A stretch of DNA of 64,000 nucleotides from JAXMBN01 sp046349875 (GTDB lineage: Bacteria > Planctomycetota > Planctomycetia > Pirellulales > Pirellulaceae): NCBI GenBank assembly GCA_046349875.1, contig JAXMBN010000025.1:27557-91556 (forward strand). Reading direction: 5' to 3'. The notes beneath the pieces are model-generated. The model was not told the DNA's origin. It ran no database searches and saw only the letters and a list, made by a program, of their open reading frames with translations. Shown here in pieces: positions 17,674-26,163 of the stretch. Made by a program: the position numbers and the translations under genes. The stretch's first letter is position 1, and every line of letters starts with the position of its first letter.

Positions 17674-18369
17674 CTATGGACTTACTTTGGTGAACTCGAG
17701 GAAATAATTGTCCTTGAGGAGGTCACTAAACTCGCGGGTCTTCTTGAACCCACACGACAAGATCTCTTTCTCAAACACTTCTTGCCCATCACGAACGTGC
17801 TTGAGCGTCCAATCGGTGCTCTTCCCTTCGATGCGATGAAAATCGATCATATACACTCGGCCTCCAGGTTTTAAAGCCGCATGAAGGGACGTCATCGTCT
17901 TGATGGGAAATTCGAAGTGGTGATAGGTATCGCAAATATACGCAACATCCACGGAATTCGCAGGCAACGCTGTCGAATCTGCTGTGCAGAGAATCGTTTG
18001 TACGTTGGCACGCGACGTTTCACGACAAGTCTTCTGAATATGGTCCAGAAAGTTCTGCGCGATATCGACAGCAAGAACCTGACCCTCTTTGCCAACTGCA
18101 TCTGAGAAGAGTCTAGTGAACAGACCGGTCCCAGCACCGATGTCCGCAACCACCATCCCCTTAGATAAGGACAGTGATTTGAGAATGGTATCTCGCTTTG
18201 AGAAGACTTCGCGGCTTTCTATCTCGAACTTTTCTACAAACTCACCAACATTGGGATCGCGAAACGTATCATTCACACCCGGACGAACGCTCTTCTCTTG
18301 AGCTTGAATCGTTGCAACTGAAAAGGATAGGATCGAACAGCTCAACAGGGCAAGTGCTAGTCGTTTCAT
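17674..18369 (-). CDS. Exported class I SAM-dependent methyltransferase
   Basis: 231 residues with a signal peptide (MKRLALALLSCSILSFSVAT, cleavage near IQAQ). The Rossmann methyltransferase motif I is VADIGAGTGLFTRLF, motif II lies near VLAVDIAQNF and the C-terminal half has the usual GGRVYMIDFH strand. Its presence behind a signal peptide is unusual because SAM is cytoplasmic, but such proteins recur in planctomycetes and proteobacteria. Substrate unknown. It lies downstream of the thioredoxin gene, 208 bases away, in the same direction. Confidence 0.85.
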   Translation of the reverse strand: MKRLALALLSCSILSFSVATIQAQEKSVRPGVNDTFRDPNVGEFVEKFEIESREVFSKRDTILKSLSLSKGMVVADIGAGTGLFTRLFSDAVGKEGQVLAVDIAQNFLDHIQKTCRETSRANVQTILCTADSTALPANSVDVAYICDTYHHFEFPIKTMTSLHAALKPGGRVYMIDFHRIEGKSTDWTLKHVRDGQEVFEKEILSCGFKKTREFSDLLKDNYFLEFTKVSP

Positions 18370-18577
18370 GGAAGGTGTTCTCTCTGAGAGCGGGCAGGAA
18401 TCAATCAGGCTCTATTGTAACCAGCGGCAATGGTGCCGAACAGGAATCGTCCCTGCAACGCTAAGGCGGATATGGTGTCCTGGCAAGAAGGATCGCTTCC
18501 AAGGTAGCGTTCCTGTAAAATTGGAGATATCCCTCCATCACATGAAACGGATGAGGAACCGATTTGGCGCTCAGGTC

Positions 18578-18913
18578 TCACGCAGTGACTTGAACAAGCT
18601 TTTCCAATGTGTTGCTGATCGCGGCTTCGGATGCGAGACCGCTCGAGAGTCCTACGATCTCTCCGTGGTTGACGAACATCAACGTTGGAATGGACGATAC
18701 GCGGAAATGCGATGCCAAGTGGGGCTCGCGATCTACGTTGACCTTTACCACTTTTGCCTTACCTTCGTAGGCGTTTGAAATCCGATCAAGCACCGGGCCG
18801 AGCAATCGGCATGGTGCACACCAATCGGCATAGAAATCGACGACCACCGGCACCCCCGACTGCAACACCTCTTGCTCAAAAGTCGAAAGCGTTACTTCTT
18901 TTGCATGGCTCAT
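18578..18913 (-). CDS. trxA: Thioredoxin
   Basis: 111 residues from the ATG at 18913, preceded at 7 bases by a strong AGGGAGGA; the frame is open further upstream to 19213 but that part runs through repeat sequence and is not coding. The active site is WCAPC (C32, C35) instead of the classical WCGPC, followed by the cis-Pro loop SSIPTLM. It is cytoplasmic with no leader. It should reduce disulfides in general metabolism; the Gly-to-Ala change in the active site is common in this group. Confidence 0.93.
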   Translation of the reverse strand: MSHAKEVTLSTFEQEVLQSGVPVVVDFYADWCAPCRLLGPVLDRISNAYEGKAKVVKVNVDREPHLASHFRVSSIPTLMFVNHGEIVGLSSGLASEAAISNTLEKLVQVTA

Positions 18914-19404
18914 TTGGAAATCCTCCCTAAAGTAGTTTTGGCTGTTTCTAAGGTTGGATCCCCGTTTCATGAAAAAGTTACAACAATTGATTTCAAGTTG
19001 CAGGACTGAGAAACCATCGCGGAATCCAAGGCCGATTTTCCCCCCTGGATCTGGTTCCATTTTGAAAGGTCCTTGGGCAGCCGAGACGGTAATTTTGAAG
19101 TTACGCCAATGAGCGTTCGGCGTGTAGAAAGTCTTGATTTTCACAACCCGAAGTGTCAGTTTTGAAGTTGCGCAAATGAGCGTTCGGCGTCTGGAATGCC
19201 GTGGTTTTCTCAACCCGAAGCGTCAGCGAGGGACGGCATTGTTCATACCAAGTATCGTTAGCTAGGAATGTCTCGGACATAGCAAAAACACTGCAAAAGT
19301 CAGTCCCTCGCTTACGCGTCGGGTTGTGATAAATACGCTTCGCGTTGTGATAACAATCAAATGCGAGTCTCTATGAGATGGTGACGAGTCAAGTTGGTGA
19401 TGAA
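18914..19404. repeat. Gene-free stretch carrying interspersed repeats
   Basis: About 490 bases without a gene. Two direct copies of a segment beginning TTTTGAAGTT and containing AATGAGCGTTCGGCGT lie at about 19091-19130 and 19159-19200. Copies of the window's main repeat occur forward at 19143-19158 (diverged) and 19210-19233, and inverted at 19304-19326, followed by a degraded piece at 19331-19356. The inverted copy shares the flank ACACTGCAAAAGTCAG with the cluster at 36.9 kb. The thioredoxin promoter should lie near 18930-19000. Confidence 0.75.
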
Positions 19405-21258
19405 TTACAAAGACCTTGGAATCTTGACGAGAAACTTGCTTCCCGTACCCACCTGCGAGGTAACCTCGATCGTGCCGTGATGGGCATCGACGATACTCTT
19501 GCTGATGGCTAGTCCAAGTCCGCTTCCGCCTGTATCACGGCTTCGCGCTTCATCAACGCGGTAGAAGCGATCGAACAATCGAGGGAGATCCTTGGCGTCG
19601 ATCCCCGAGCCCGTATCCTCAACCTCAAGAAGGGCATGCTGTTCGTCCATCGAGGTTCGAACGAATACGTTGCCTTGAGGATGATTGTAGGCAATCGCAT
19701 TCTTAAGCAAGTTGTTGAGCACTTGCATCAGTCGTGCCGCATCGCCCAGGCATGGTGCCGAGTTACCTTCAAGATGTAATTGAACTTGGTAAGACTGTGA
19801 TAGGGGCCCTAATGCTTCGACAGCCTCTTGCGCTAGTTCATGGAGATCGATCGATTCACGCTCGAGTTCCAATGCACCTGCGTCCGACCTCGCCAGTAAA
19901 AGCAAATCATTGACTAAGGACTTCATTCGGCGAGCTGCCTGTTGGCAAGTTTCCAGCGTTTGCGTGTACTCTTGCGCGGGCCTCGGCCGCGAGAGAGCGA
20001 GTTCGCAGTGAGAGAGAAGAACCGCTAAGGGAGTACGCAGTTCGTGAGATGCATCCGCCGTGAATTGCGCCTGCTGCTGAAAGGAATGTTGCAAGCGATC
20101 CCACATCTCGTTCAAAATCTTGGCCAATCCCTGAAGTTCAACATCCATATGCTGAACGTCGATCCGTTCGTGAAGGTTCACTCCTTCGATCTTGGTTGCG
20201 GTTTGGCAAATCTTGTCGATCGGGTTGAGTAACTTCTTGGATAGAAAGGCTCCTCCGATCAGACCGATCGCAAGGATTCCAAAGCCTGTGAGTACCACCG
20301 TAGTCAACATACCGAAGAGAAACTCGCGAGGACGCCGAATATCGCGCCCGACGAGAATGAGGGTGCCCCGTGGGCCTTGGAGTACGAGCTCTCGATGCTG
20401 ATCTCGGAAGTGATAAAACAGAGGACGCGTTGGCTCCACCCAAGAAATCGCCATGGCTTGATCGGCGGTCGAGCGAATCAATTGATGTTCTGCATCGAAG
20501 ACTGCAAAGTAAGGTTGTTCCGCAAAGGGATGTGCGGGACCTGGCGGCAAGTTGAGCGATCGTTGGAGTCGTTCCACGCTGTCGGGACCAAAAAGGGAAC
20601 GAATCTCCGATTGAACTATGTTCGGAGGCTCACGCAGATCCCGTCGCCCTTCACCCATCCATCGTGGGTCCATTCCTCTTCGGCCATCCATGCCTTCGCG
20701 TCGGTCGGGGCCTTCGCGTCGATCAGGTCCCTCGCGACCATCATGTCGGTCTGGACCATCGTGACCTTCGCGTCGATCTCCTGGGCGATCAAAGCCACGA
20801 TTGCCGGGCCCTCGTCCATCACGAGGTTCTGGTAATGGCCCGACGAAGTCTGGACTGTTTTCAGAGGCCTTGCGAGACTGCGGGGGAGCATCGAATTGAG
20901 CGTCTGGCGGAAAAGGCGGATCGGTTGGAAAGGGACGAAAATCCATTCCTGGCGGACGACCTTCAGGTCCCATTCCATTCGGCCGACCCTCGGGGCCCAT
21001 GCCATGAGGACGTCCTTCAGGTCCCATACCATCGGGGCCGCGAGGTCGAAACTCAGGGCCAAAAGGTGGCCCTGGACGTTCGCGATAGTTTCTTACGATC
21101 CCTTCGAGAACACGAGCATGTCCCAACAATTCGGTGTCGATCTCACGAACGATACCCCAATGCAATGGCAAGTAGAAAAGCGTTCCATAACCTAGCAAGG
21201 CCAGGATCAGAATGCCTCCATACCACCATTGCAATCGGCTTCGTATCGATCTAGCCAT
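19405..21258 (-). CDS. Sensor histidine kinase with low-complexity sensor domain
   Basis: About 617 residues from the ATG at 21258, which overlaps the end of the regulator gene by 8 bases, implying translational coupling. Order: N-terminal helix (about 14-32), an extracytoplasmic region, a second helix near 330-350, HAMP, HisKA with SHELRTPLA (H405), and HATPase (NNLLKNAIAYN, DTGSGIDAKDLPRLFDRFY, GSGLGLAISKSI). Residues 61-210 are very unusual: decapeptide-like repeats GMGPEGRP followed by Asp/Arg/Gly-rich repeats (GPDRREGPDRREG). The kinase core is of the CusS/QseC type, which often senses metals or envelope stress; here the signal is unknown. Confidence 0.92.
   Translation of the reverse strand: MARSIRSRLQWWYGGILILALLGYGTLFYLPLHWGIVREIDTELLGHARVLEGIVRNYRERPGPPFGPEFRPRGPDGMGPEGRPHGMGPEGRPNGMGPEGRPPGMDFRPFPTDPPFPPDAQFDAPPQSRKASENSPDFVGPLPEPRDGRGPGNRGFDRPGDRREGHDGPDRHDGREGPDRREGPDRREGMDGRRGMDPRWMGEGRRDLREPPNIVQSEIRSLFGPDSVERLQRSLNLPPGPAHPFAEQPYFAVFDAEHQLIRSTADQAMAISWVEPTRPLFYHFRDQHRELVLQGPRGTLILVGRDIRRPREFLFGMLTTVVLTGFGILAIGLIGGAFLSKKLLNPIDKICQTATKIEGVNLHERIDVQHMDVELQGLAKILNEMWDRLQHSFQQQAQFTADASHELRTPLAVLLSHCELALSRPRPAQEYTQTLETCQQAARRMKSLVNDLLLLARSDAGALELERESIDLHELAQEAVEALGPLSQSYQVQLHLEGNSAPCLGDAARLMQVLNNLLKNAIAYNHPQGNVFVRTSMDEQHALLEVEDTGSGIDAKDLPRLFDRFYRVDEARSRDTGGSGLGLAISKSIVDAHHGTIEVTSQVGTGSKFLVKIPRSL
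20628..21078 (-). repeat. Low-complexity repeat inside a histidine-kinase gene
   Basis: This part encodes about 150 residues made of Gly, Pro, Arg, Asp and Glu. It has three near-copies of a ten-residue unit (GMGPEGRPxx) and then shorter units of the type GPDRREG and DGREG. The DNA is tandemly repetitive with about 30-base and 18-21-base periods, so its length may vary between strains. Confidence 0.8.
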
Positions 21259-21919
21259 GAACGATGTACCCGTGTCCTCGCCGCGTTTCGATGAAATCGG
21301 GACCAAGCTTTTTACGAATATGCGAAACGTGAACGTCTACTAAGTTGGAAAGTGAATCGTCATCTTCACCAAAAAGATGGTCATAGATCTTGGTTCGAGT
21401 GACCAGTGTTCCGCGATTCATTGCTAAGTACTCGACCAAGCCATATTCACGCGCCGTGAGCGGAACTAGTTCGCCATTCTTTCGAACCGTTCGATCGGTC
21501 GTGTTGATCTCCACGTCGCCAATGGTGAGCACCGCGTCGGATTCACCCATCGACCTTCGAATCAGGGCTCGGACGCGAGCTAACAGTTCGGCGATCGAGA
21601 AGGGTTTGACGACATAGTCATCAGCGCCTCCATCCAATCCCCGAACTCGATCATGGATCGTGTCCTTGGCGGTCAGTATCAGGACAGGAGTCTTGCGTTG
21701 TTTTCGCAATTCCCGAAGAACTTCCCATCCATTCTTCTTGGGCATCATGATGTCCAAGAGAACGACGTCGTACTCCCAACTTATCGCTTTTTGCAGACCT
21801 TCTTCGCCATCGGGAGCCGAATCCACGGCATACCCATTTTCCTCGAGCGCTTGAACGATAACGCGACGTAGATCAGGTTCGTCTTCCACTACCAGAACTC
21901 TCAACGGTTTCCTCCTCAT
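21251..21919 (-). CDS. OmpR/PhoB-family response regulator
   Basis: About 222 residues from the ATG at 21919 (MRRKPLRVLVVEDEPDLRR); a GTG at 21973 would add 18 residues. Receiver domain with acceptor Asp in VVLLDIMMP and Lys in VVKPFS, then a winged-helix DNA-binding domain (LTAREYGLVEYLAMNRG, VDVHVSHIRKKLG, ETRRGHGYIV). It is closest in layout to CusR/QseB-type regulators. The kinase gene overlaps its 3' end, so the pair forms one two-component system. Confidence 0.93.
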   Translation of the reverse strand: MRRKPLRVLVVEDEPDLRRVIVQALEENGYAVDSAPDGEEGLQKAISWEYDVVLLDIMMPKKNGWEVLRELRKQRKTPVLILTAKDTIHDRVRGLDGGADDYVVKPFSIAELLARVRALIRRSMGESDAVLTIGDVEINTTDRTVRKNGELVPLTAREYGLVEYLAMNRGTLVTRTKIYDHLFGEDDDSLSNLVDVHVSHIRKKLGPDFIETRRGHGYIVHG

Positions 21920-22168
21920 TCCTTGCCGAATCGTTCCCAACCCAACCGACGCCCACTCCCCCTCAGATAGCACGCATTCTCACAACCATTTTAGCAGGTG
22001 AACCTGAAAAGACCGTGAAGAACAGATATCATCATGAAATGAGCCCTGAATTGGTGTACGATTTGCAGCGAGGATAAGGATTGTCCACTTCGGCAGTGTG
22101 GTTCTGGCCGATGGTTGGATTTTCTGGCTACCAGGCTTTGGTCTAAGAATGTCCAGCGTGGATCCACT

Positions 22169-22876
22169 ATGAATGGTATTTTCCTAACCGATCTTCACCT
22201 GTTCAGTCATCGGTCCCACGGCCAAGCGCATTGGGAGGAGTTGCTTCCGAGTTTGAGCGGATGTGACCGAGTGATTCTCGGCGGCGATATCTTCGATCTG
22301 CGATGGAGTACCGTCGGTGATTTTGACGCAACCTTGGAGGCGGCCTATCGTTGGTTGACCGCTGCGGTTCAAAATCATGATCGAACGCACTGGCATTTTT
22401 TGCTTGGCAACCACGATTGCCACCCTCGCTTTCAAGCGGTTTTGAATCGCGTTCAAGAAGAACAAGAACGTTTTAGCTGGAGTCCTCTCCTGTTCGAGCA
22501 AGGCCCCGATTTATTTTTGCATGGAGACGTTATCGATGCGGGGCGGTCGATGCTGGCGCTCGATCAGTTTCGCGCCAAATTTCATGAAGAGAAGCCGCGC
22601 GGAAAGATTGGCAACCTTCTCTATGCAACCTTGCTTCAAACGCGATTGCATCGCACCATCCCAGAATTTCTTCATACTCCGGAAAAGACTAGCCGCAAGT
22701 TGCTCCAATTCTTGAGCGCCGCTCAGCCCGATGCATTAGATGGTGTTGAGAATATCTATTTTGGGCACACCCATGTTCCGGTCGATGGCTATCGGTTTGA
22801 TCGCTATCGATTCTATAATCCGGGAAGTGGAATCCGACATTTGGATTTCGCACCTGTACCTTTTCGAGTCCGATAG
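22169..22876 (+). CDS. LpxH-like metallophosphoesterase
   Basis: About 235 residues from the ATG at 22169 (MNGIFLTDLHLFS). The calcineurin-like metal-site blocks are complete: DLH near the N-terminus, GGDIFD, GNHDCH, HGD and GHTH. The size and the first block resemble UDP-2,3-diacylglucosamine hydrolase (LpxH/LpxH2), an inner-membrane step in lipid A synthesis, but other phosphodiesterases share this layout. A CDP-alcohol phosphatidyltransferase gene begins 2 bases after the stop, so an envelope-lipid role is plausible. Confidence 0.8.
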   Translation: MNGIFLTDLHLFSHRSHGQAHWEELLPSLSGCDRVILGGDIFDLRWSTVGDFDATLEAAYRWLTAAVQNHDRTHWHFLLGNHDCHPRFQAVLNRVQEEQERFSWSPLLFEQGPDLFLHGDVIDAGRSMLALDQFRAKFHEEKPRGKIGNLLYATLLQTRLHRTIPEFLHTPEKTSRKLLQFLSAAQPDALDGVENIYFGHTHVPVDGYRFDRYRFYNPGSGIRHLDFAPVPFRVR

Positions 22877-22878
22877 AT

Positions 22879-23559
22879 ATGCAACAGGATACGCAGGAGG
22901 ATGTTCCCGATAGCCATCAGACGATGCATGGAGATTGTTATTCGTCTGGCGAGCGAGCATGGATGGAATGGGGGCAACAATTGCGGGGGAAGTTCCTGTT
23001 CCCCCTGTTGCATTTCTTGACTCAGTGGCGCGTGCATCCCGATCATCTCTCTGCCTTGTCGTTAGCATGTGGCATTGCCTTTGGTCCCTTGTGGTATTGG
23101 GGATGGAAATGGACGGGCGTGACGATGCTGGCCCTACACGTTCTTTTGGATGGAATCGATGGGCCATTGGCGCGTTATCAACAGATCGAAAGTCCCAGAG
23201 GAAGCTTCACCGATTCGTTCTGTGATCAAGCGGTCGTCACGGTAGTCGCTATCGCCTTGATGATGTCGACACCCGTCGATCTGCAGGTCTTACCTGGTGC
23301 ATTGTTCATTGCGCTCTATATCGGCGTGCTGACGATCGCCATGATTCGCAATTCGCTCAACGTGCCCTACAGTTGGTTGGTACGACCGCGTTTCTTTTTC
23401 TTCGCTGCGATTCCTATGCACATCGTCCAAATACCTTATGTATTGGTCGGCATCGTTTGGATCAGCAATCTACTTCTGCTGATCAAACTCGTCTCTGGTT
23501 TCTTTCGACTCAAACATAGACTTCGCGGCCCAAAACGCTTCAAAAACCTCGAGGCATGA
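22879..23559 (+). CDS. CDP-alcohol phosphatidyltransferase family protein
   Basis: 226 residues with about six membrane helices. The family signature DGx2ARx8Gx3Dx3D is intact (DGPLARYQQ ... GSFTDSFCD), so it should transfer a phosphatidyl or similar group from a CDP-activated lipid to an alcohol in the inner membrane. The acceptor cannot be read from the sequence. It follows the metallophosphoesterase gene with 2 bases between, so they are probably translated from one message. Confidence 0.88.
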   Translation: MQQDTQEDVPDSHQTMHGDCYSSGERAWMEWGQQLRGKFLFPLLHFLTQWRVHPDHLSALSLACGIAFGPLWYWGWKWTGVTMLALHVLLDGIDGPLARYQQIESPRGSFTDSFCDQAVVTVVAIALMMSTPVDLQVLPGALFIALYIGVLTIAMIRNSLNVPYSWLVRPRFFFFAAIPMHIVQIPYVLVGIVWISNLLLLIKLVSGFFRLKHRLRGPKRFKNLEA

Positions 23560-23687
23560 GTGGCAAGGCCTATCATGGATCGTTAATTTCTCGATCATGA
23601 ATTGCGGTTACACCCATGACCCTCGACGTTCGCTTTGGATTAGAATAGGTCCATCGAATCACAGGTAGTTGGAAAGGCGAGCGAACT

Positions 23688-24323
23688 ATGAAGAGTGTGT
23701 GGTTGGGATTGACTCTCGGTTGGGTGTTGACGATGGGGACGACTTCCCATGGTCAAGAAGAATGGGTTTCGTTATTCGACGGCAAGTCGCTCGATGGTTG
23801 GAAAGCCAATGAAAAGCCAGAGTCCTTTTCCGTGGTAAATGGCGAGCTCAAAGCGAGTGGCGGAATGGCTCACTTGTTTTGTATTCGCGATGGCTTTGCC
23901 GATCTCAAGAATTTTGAGCTTCAACTCGAAGTGAAGACGATGCCAAATGCCAATTCGGGTGTTTTCTTTCATACCCAAGATCGCGGACCTGGAGCATTGA
24001 AAAAGGGCTATGAGGTCCAGATCAATACATCCTTTGCCAAAGATCCACGGAAGACGGGAAGTCTCGTGGATGTGGTGGATCTAAAGGATTCTCCAGTTCC
24101 GGATGACGAATGGTTTCCCATGCATGTCGTGGTTCAAAACAAGCATATTACGATCAGGATCAAGGACCAAGTCGTCATCGATTACACCGAAGAACCCAAG
24201 CCTGTTCGGAAGAAGGGTCGCGAAGAACGCGTCGTCTCGCATGGTGCAATCGCTCTGCAAGCTCACGATCCAGATAGCACCACTTTTTTCAGAAATATTC
24301 GTATTAAAAAGTTGCCGAACTAG
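23688..24323 (+). CDS. Exported DUF1080 protein (3-keto-disaccharide hydrolase domain)
   Basis: 211 residues: a signal peptide (cleavage near SHGQ), then one DUF1080 concanavalin-like beta-sandwich. Family marks are SLFDGKSLDGWKANE near the N-terminus, GVFFHTQDRG, GYEVQIN and the C-terminal HGAIALQAHDPDS with FRNIRIKKL. This family is greatly expanded in planctomycetes; some members act on 3-keto sugars. It lies 13 bases upstream of thpR in the same direction, which may be chance. Confidence 0.92.
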   Translation: MKSVWLGLTLGWVLTMGTTSHGQEEWVSLFDGKSLDGWKANEKPESFSVVNGELKASGGMAHLFCIRDGFADLKNFELQLEVKTMPNANSGVFFHTQDRGPGALKKGYEVQINTSFAKDPRKTGSLVDVVDLKDSPVPDDEWFPMHVVVQNKHITIRIKDQVVIDYTEEPKPVRKKGREERVVSHGAIALQAHDPDSTTFFRNIRIKKLPN

Positions 24324-24335
24324 AGTTTCAGTAGG

Positions 24336-24872
24336 ATGAGACTTTTCATCGGAATCCCACTTGCATCCTTCGTGAAGGATGCTTTGCGAAACGTCATGGA
24401 TTGGGAAGAGTCTGGGGTGCGATGGGGCACTCCAGAAAACTTGCATCTGACGCTCCATTTTTTAGGTGATTGCTCCCTCGCGGCAGTTCGAAACGCCATC
24501 TCCAAAGTAACGTCAAGGACTTTCAGTCTCACCTTGCGCGGAGTCGGCGCGTTCGAAGGACAAGATCGCGAATCGATTTTGTGGGTGAATGTGCTTCAAA
24601 ACGCAGAGCTTCTGGAGCTGCATCGGATACTCGCCGAGCATCTTGTGGATGCCGGGTTTTCGTTGGATCGTCGCGCTTATCGACCCCATGTAACCTTGGC
24701 CCGTATCAAGCCCTTCGTAGATCGAAACAAGATTCGTGATTGGTTAGAGACCCATCGCAATCTTTCGGTCGAACCGATGCATGTCGATCGGTATGTGATC
24801 TACTCGAGCGACCTCACAAAGCACGGGCCGATCTATACGGAACAAGAGTCGTTTTCGTTGTTAGACGCTTAA
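24336..24872 (+). CDS. thpR: RNA 2',3'-cyclic phosphodiesterase
   Basis: 178 residues of the 2H phosphoesterase superfamily. Both catalytic HxT motifs are present: HLTLHFLG near residue 41 and HVTLARI in the second half, which together open 2',3'-cyclic phosphates at RNA ends. The start MRLFIGIPLASFVKDAL is the usual ThpR N-terminus. Cytoplasmic. Its link to the DUF1080 gene upstream is positional only. Confidence 0.93.
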   Translation: MRLFIGIPLASFVKDALRNVMDWEESGVRWGTPENLHLTLHFLGDCSLAAVRNAISKVTSRTFSLTLRGVGAFEGQDRESILWVNVLQNAELLELHRILAEHLVDAGFSLDRRAYRPHVTLARIKPFVDRNKIRDWLETHRNLSVEPMHVDRYVIYSSDLTKHGPIYTEQESFSLLDA

Positions 24873-24919
24873 ACGATCCACCATGGCGAAAAACAAGCGT
24901 TGATTGCTTTCTCGTATGA

Positions 24920-26068
24920 TCAGTTCTTGGCAACGGTTATCCATGTGCCCTGTTTGGAACTTTCCAGAATCGCTTCACACAAGAGAATCTCGCGATGCCC
25001 ATCCTGGAAGGAAGGAAATCTTGGTTGAGCTTTGCGATCGGATTCGATGTAAGAGTAAAAGCTTCGGAAGAGTTGTTTGAAGGTATCAGGAAAGCCCTCG
25101 TTATGCCCGCCAGGATAGGTCGAGTGCATCCGCGCTTCAGGGCTCATTAGAGATGGGTCGCGTATCAATTCGGTATTGCCGGCATCACGCCTTCCGATCC
25201 ACAAACGGTTGGGTGATTGAGAATTCCAGGATAGCGAACATCGTTCGCCAGCGATTTCATACTGGAGCGAGTTCTTCTTTCCAGCGGTGACTTGCGAGAC
25301 ATAGAGAACTCCGTGCGCACCTCCGCGAAACCGAAGCATGACACAGCCATAGTCTTCCGTATCGACCGGAGTGTTTTCCAAAGCCGTTGTTTCATGCCCA
25401 GTCGTAAACGTCTTGGCACCTCCGATAGGAGTCTTGCGAATGGGGTAAACAGTCTGGAGATCAGCGACCACCGATTCCACTTCCAAACCCGAAATGTTTT
25501 GAATCAAATCCAACCAATGCGTTCCAATGTCGGCCAACGCTCGGAGTGGACCACCCTCTTCGGATTTGACTCGCCAATTGAAATCGGTTGAATGGAGCAA
25601 CCAATCTTGGGTGTAGCTTCCAGTGATATGAAATAGCGTTCCGAGTTCACCACGTTGAACCTTAGCAGCAGCTTCGATGCAAAGTGGATAAAAGCGAATG
25701 TTGTAATTGACCCCACACACAAGACCGCTTTGAGTGGCGGCATCCACGAGGCTTCGCGATTCCTGCGAGTTCATCGCTAATGGCTTTTCGCAAAGCACAT
25801 GCTTGCCCGCTGCGAGACACTGCAGGACCTGGGGATAATGTGCTCGGTTGGGTGAGGCGATGTGAACGACCTGCACATTGGGATCCGCAAGCAACTCTTC
25901 CAACGATGCATAGCCGCGTTCGAGTCCCAGTTGATTTGCAGCTGCTTTGGACTTTTCAGGGCTCGATCCCAAGATGCCCGCTACACGAACCCCGGCGCGG
26001 ATTAAACCTTCAACGTGGACCGGTCCAATGAAGCCTGTTCCGACGACGGCCGCTATGCTGTGAAACAT
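24920..26068 (-). CDS. Gfo/Idh/MocA family oxidoreductase
   Basis: 382 residues. An N-terminal Rossmann fold with the dinucleotide loop VVGTGFIGPVHVEGL, the HIASPNRAHYPQVL strand and the EKPLAMNSQESR block (the Lys of EKP is catalytic in the family), followed by the alpha/beta C-terminal domain (YTQDWLLHSTDFNWRV, DIGTHWLDLIQ). It probably oxidises or reduces a sugar or cyclitol with NAD(P). No leader is seen, in contrast to many planctomycete members. Substrate unknown. Confidence 0.93.
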   Translation of the reverse strand: MFHSIAAVVGTGFIGPVHVEGLIRAGVRVAGILGSSPEKSKAAANQLGLERGYASLEELLADPNVQVVHIASPNRAHYPQVLQCLAAGKHVLCEKPLAMNSQESRSLVDAATQSGLVCGVNYNIRFYPLCIEAAAKVQRGELGTLFHITGSYTQDWLLHSTDFNWRVKSEEGGPLRALADIGTHWLDLIQNISGLEVESVVADLQTVYPIRKTPIGGAKTFTTGHETTALENTPVDTEDYGCVMLRFRGGAHGVLYVSQVTAGKKNSLQYEIAGERCSLSWNSQSPNRLWIGRRDAGNTELIRDPSLMSPEARMHSTYPGGHNEGFPDTFKQLFRSFYSYIESDRKAQPRFPSFQDGHREILLCEAILESSKQGTWITVAKN

Positions 26069-26092
26069 TCTTCTCGCCTCTCTGGTGCGAAT

Positions 26093-26143
26093 GAAAAATG
26101 GCCCCTTTGGCGAAATCGATGGACGAGATCGACAAAGGGGCCA
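26093..26143 (-). terminator. Rho-independent terminator after the S46 peptidase gene
   Basis: TGGCCCCTTTG (26099-26109) pairs with CAAAGGGGCCA (26133-26143), an 11-base perfect stem with a 23-base loop. Read on the minus strand it is followed by TTTTTC. It lies 21 bases after the stop of the gene at 26164-28233. Confidence 0.8.
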
Positions 26144-26163
26144 ATACGATTCAAAAGATTGAA

